The translations under genes and the position numbers were made by a program. Positions 62,245 through 64,000 of a DNA stretch of 64,000 bases are shown here, one piece after another. Position 1 is the first letter of the stretch, and each line of letters begins with the position of its first letter. Below the pieces are notes generated by a model, which saw only the letters and a program-made list of their open reading frames with translations, was not told the origin of the DNA and made no database searches. The DNA comes from Pardosa pseudoannulata (taxonomy: Eukaryota > Arthropoda > Arachnida > Araneae > Lycosidae), in NCBI GenBank assembly GCA_032207245.1, contig CM063510.1, positions 157,302,758 to 157,366,757 on the forward strand. The letters run 5' to 3'.

Positions 62245-64000
62245 GAACTTATCAATGAAATTCTTTAATTCTAAGTATCCTTTTGAGTATCGATTCTATA
62301 ACACCGATTCTGGCTTTACAAAGAGGATTTTGAGGCGAGATACTCAGCAGAACTAGCCGATATATCGGAAAAACAAATGAGACAACTAGCCGAATTCTGG
62401 GGATATTGAATAAACTGAAACCACAATAAAAAAGCGTCGGAAACTCCCATAATGCTAAAAGTCGGAAATCTCTATCGATTGTTCTTTCTAACAAGCACTG
62501 GTTACAGAAATGGGCATTAGAGAGACTGAGAAAGATAAAAATTCTTTGTGTTTTGTGTATATGTCCCGTCTGTTATTTTTCGGTATCTTATATATTGGCT
62601 ACTAATTAGGGACTTTTGTCCTTAATTTAGTATTTCCTGCATAACACAAAATAGACAGTGTACTGTGTTCCATTGATATCATGGAAGTAAAAAATCAACT
62701 GTACCAATCTCTCTTAAGACCTTATCCCTCGTCAACCTGTAACACCGATTCAAGCTTTTCAAAGAAGCTTTTGAAGCGAGATACTCACAGAACTAACCGA
62801 TATATCGGAAAAACAAATGAGACAACCAGCCAAATTCTGGGGATATTGAATAAACTGAAACCACAATAAAAAAGCGTCAGTAACTCCCATAATGCTAAAA
62901 GCCGGAAATCTCTATCGATTGTTCTTTCTAACAAGCACTGGTTACAGAAATGGGCATTAGAGAGAATGAGAAAGATAAAAATTCTTTGTATTTTGTGTCC
63001 CGTCTATTATTTTTTTTTTGGTATCTTTTATATTGGCTACTAATTAGGGACTTTTGACCTCAGCTTGGTATTTCCTGTGTAGCACAAAACAGACAGTGTG
63101 CTGTTTTCTATTGTTATCGTTGGAGTAAAAAATCCACTGTACCAATTCCTCTTAAGACCTTATCACTCGTCAACCTGTAACACTGATTCAAGCTTTTCAA
63201 AGAGGCTTTTGGAGCGAGATACTCAGCAGAACTAGCCGATATATCGGAAGAACAAATGAGACAACCAACTGAATTCTGGGGATATTGAATGAACTGAAAC
63301 CACAATAAAAAAGCGTCGGAAACTCCCATAATTCTAAAAGCCTGAAATCTTTATCGATTGTTCTTTCCAACCAAGTACTAATTACAGAAATGTGCATTAG
63401 AGAAAATGAGAAAGATAAAAGTTCTTTGTATTTTGAGTATATATCCCGTCTGTTATTTTTCGGTATCGTATATGTTGGCTACTAATTAGGAACTTTTGAC
63501 CTTAGCTTAGTACTTCCTGCGTAACACAAAATAGACAGTGTACTGTGTTCCATTGATATCACTGAAGTAAAAAATCAACTGTACCAATCCCTCTTAAGAC
63601 CTTATAACTCGTCGACCTGTAACACCGATTCAAGCTTTTCAAAGAGGCTTCTAAAGCGAAACACTCAGCAAAACTAGCCGATATATCGGTAAAACAAATG
63701 AGACAACCAGCCGAATTCTGGGGATATTGAATAAACTGAAACCACAATAAAAAAGCGTCGAAAACTCCCATAATGCTAAAAGCCGGATGTCTCTATCGAT
63801 TGTTCTTTCCAACCAATTACTAGTTACAGGAATGTGCATTAGAGAGAATGAAAGATAAAAATTCTTTGTTTTTCGTGTATAAATCCCGTCTGTTATTTTT
63901 CAGAATCTTATATATTGGCTGCTAATTAGGGACTTTTGACTTTAACTTGGTACTTCCTGTATAATACAAAATAGACAGTGTACTGTTTTCTATTGATATC
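62245..64000. repeat. ~440 bp satellite array, four units, runs off the window
   Basis: ACACCGATTC-type marks occur at 62301, 62742, 63180 and 63622 (spacings 441, 438, 442). Shared blocks include GAGATACTCAGCAGAACTAG, GGGGATATTGAATAAACTGA, CCACAATAAAAAAGCGTCG and ATCGATTGTTCTTTC. Each unit carries the palindrome CCGATATATCGG. Short minus-strand frames recur once per unit but change length freely, so I do not call them genes. Confidence 0.92.

Noticed and set aside
62252..63839. Recurring minus-strand frames with FPTLFYCGF and IPRIRLVVSF
   Set aside because: They recur once per satellite unit and vary in length and frame; no sign of coding constraint.

Overview
The window is AT-rich, intron-bearing eukaryotic DNA, almost certainly from an arthropod; a chelicerate such as a spider is my best guess, inferred from the mix of repeats rather than from a decisive marker. 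Most of it is transposon-derived, with long stretches I cannot assign. Only two host genes are supported. On the plus strand at about 0.3-7.9 kb lie exons of a divergent Gcn5/PCAF-type histone acetyltransferase, which enters from beyond the left edge and appears to stop without a bromodomain. On the minus strand at 43.07-43.37 kb are the last two coding exons of a stum/SPEC3-family membrane protein.

Left part (0-14 kb): the acetyltransferase introns carry a hAT remnant, three inverted-repeat DNA transposons with 5-6 bp target duplications (two of them nested) and tRNA-derived SINEs. After the gene come two non-autonomous Helitrons of one family (5' TC, 3' hairpin plus CTAG), then a hAT element with an 8 bp duplication.

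Middle (14-43 kb): a 5'-truncated, frameshifted LINE with reverse transcriptase and RNase H (18-20 kb); an almost intact Tc1 element nested in another DNA transposon that itself splits a degraded unknown ORF (20.5-23.4 kb); a second LINE remnant (27.8-28.9 kb) split by a solo LTR; a 378 bp tandem duplication of a second SINE family; a three-level nest (piggyBac-type MITE inside piggyBac-type MITE inside SINE, 31.6-32.5 kb); two copies of a 698 bp inverted-repeat element sharing an ORF; and a 42 bp minisatellite with an alternating higher-order pattern (36.0-36.6 kb).

Right part (43-64 kb): the stum exons, a 605 bp foldback element, more SINEs, a piggyBac deletion derivative that keeps the acidic N-terminus of its transposase, further Helitron copies in both orientations, a Tigger/pogo deletion derivative retaining a CENP-B-like N-terminal helix-turn-helix, and a 440 bp satellite array running off the right edge.

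The SINEs and the LINE at 18-20 kb have similar CCAAC/CCAAAC tails, and several SINEs have clean target-site duplications, consistent with LINE-driven retroposition. I saw no bacterial-type genes, CRISPR arrays, rRNA genes or convincing intact tRNA genes.
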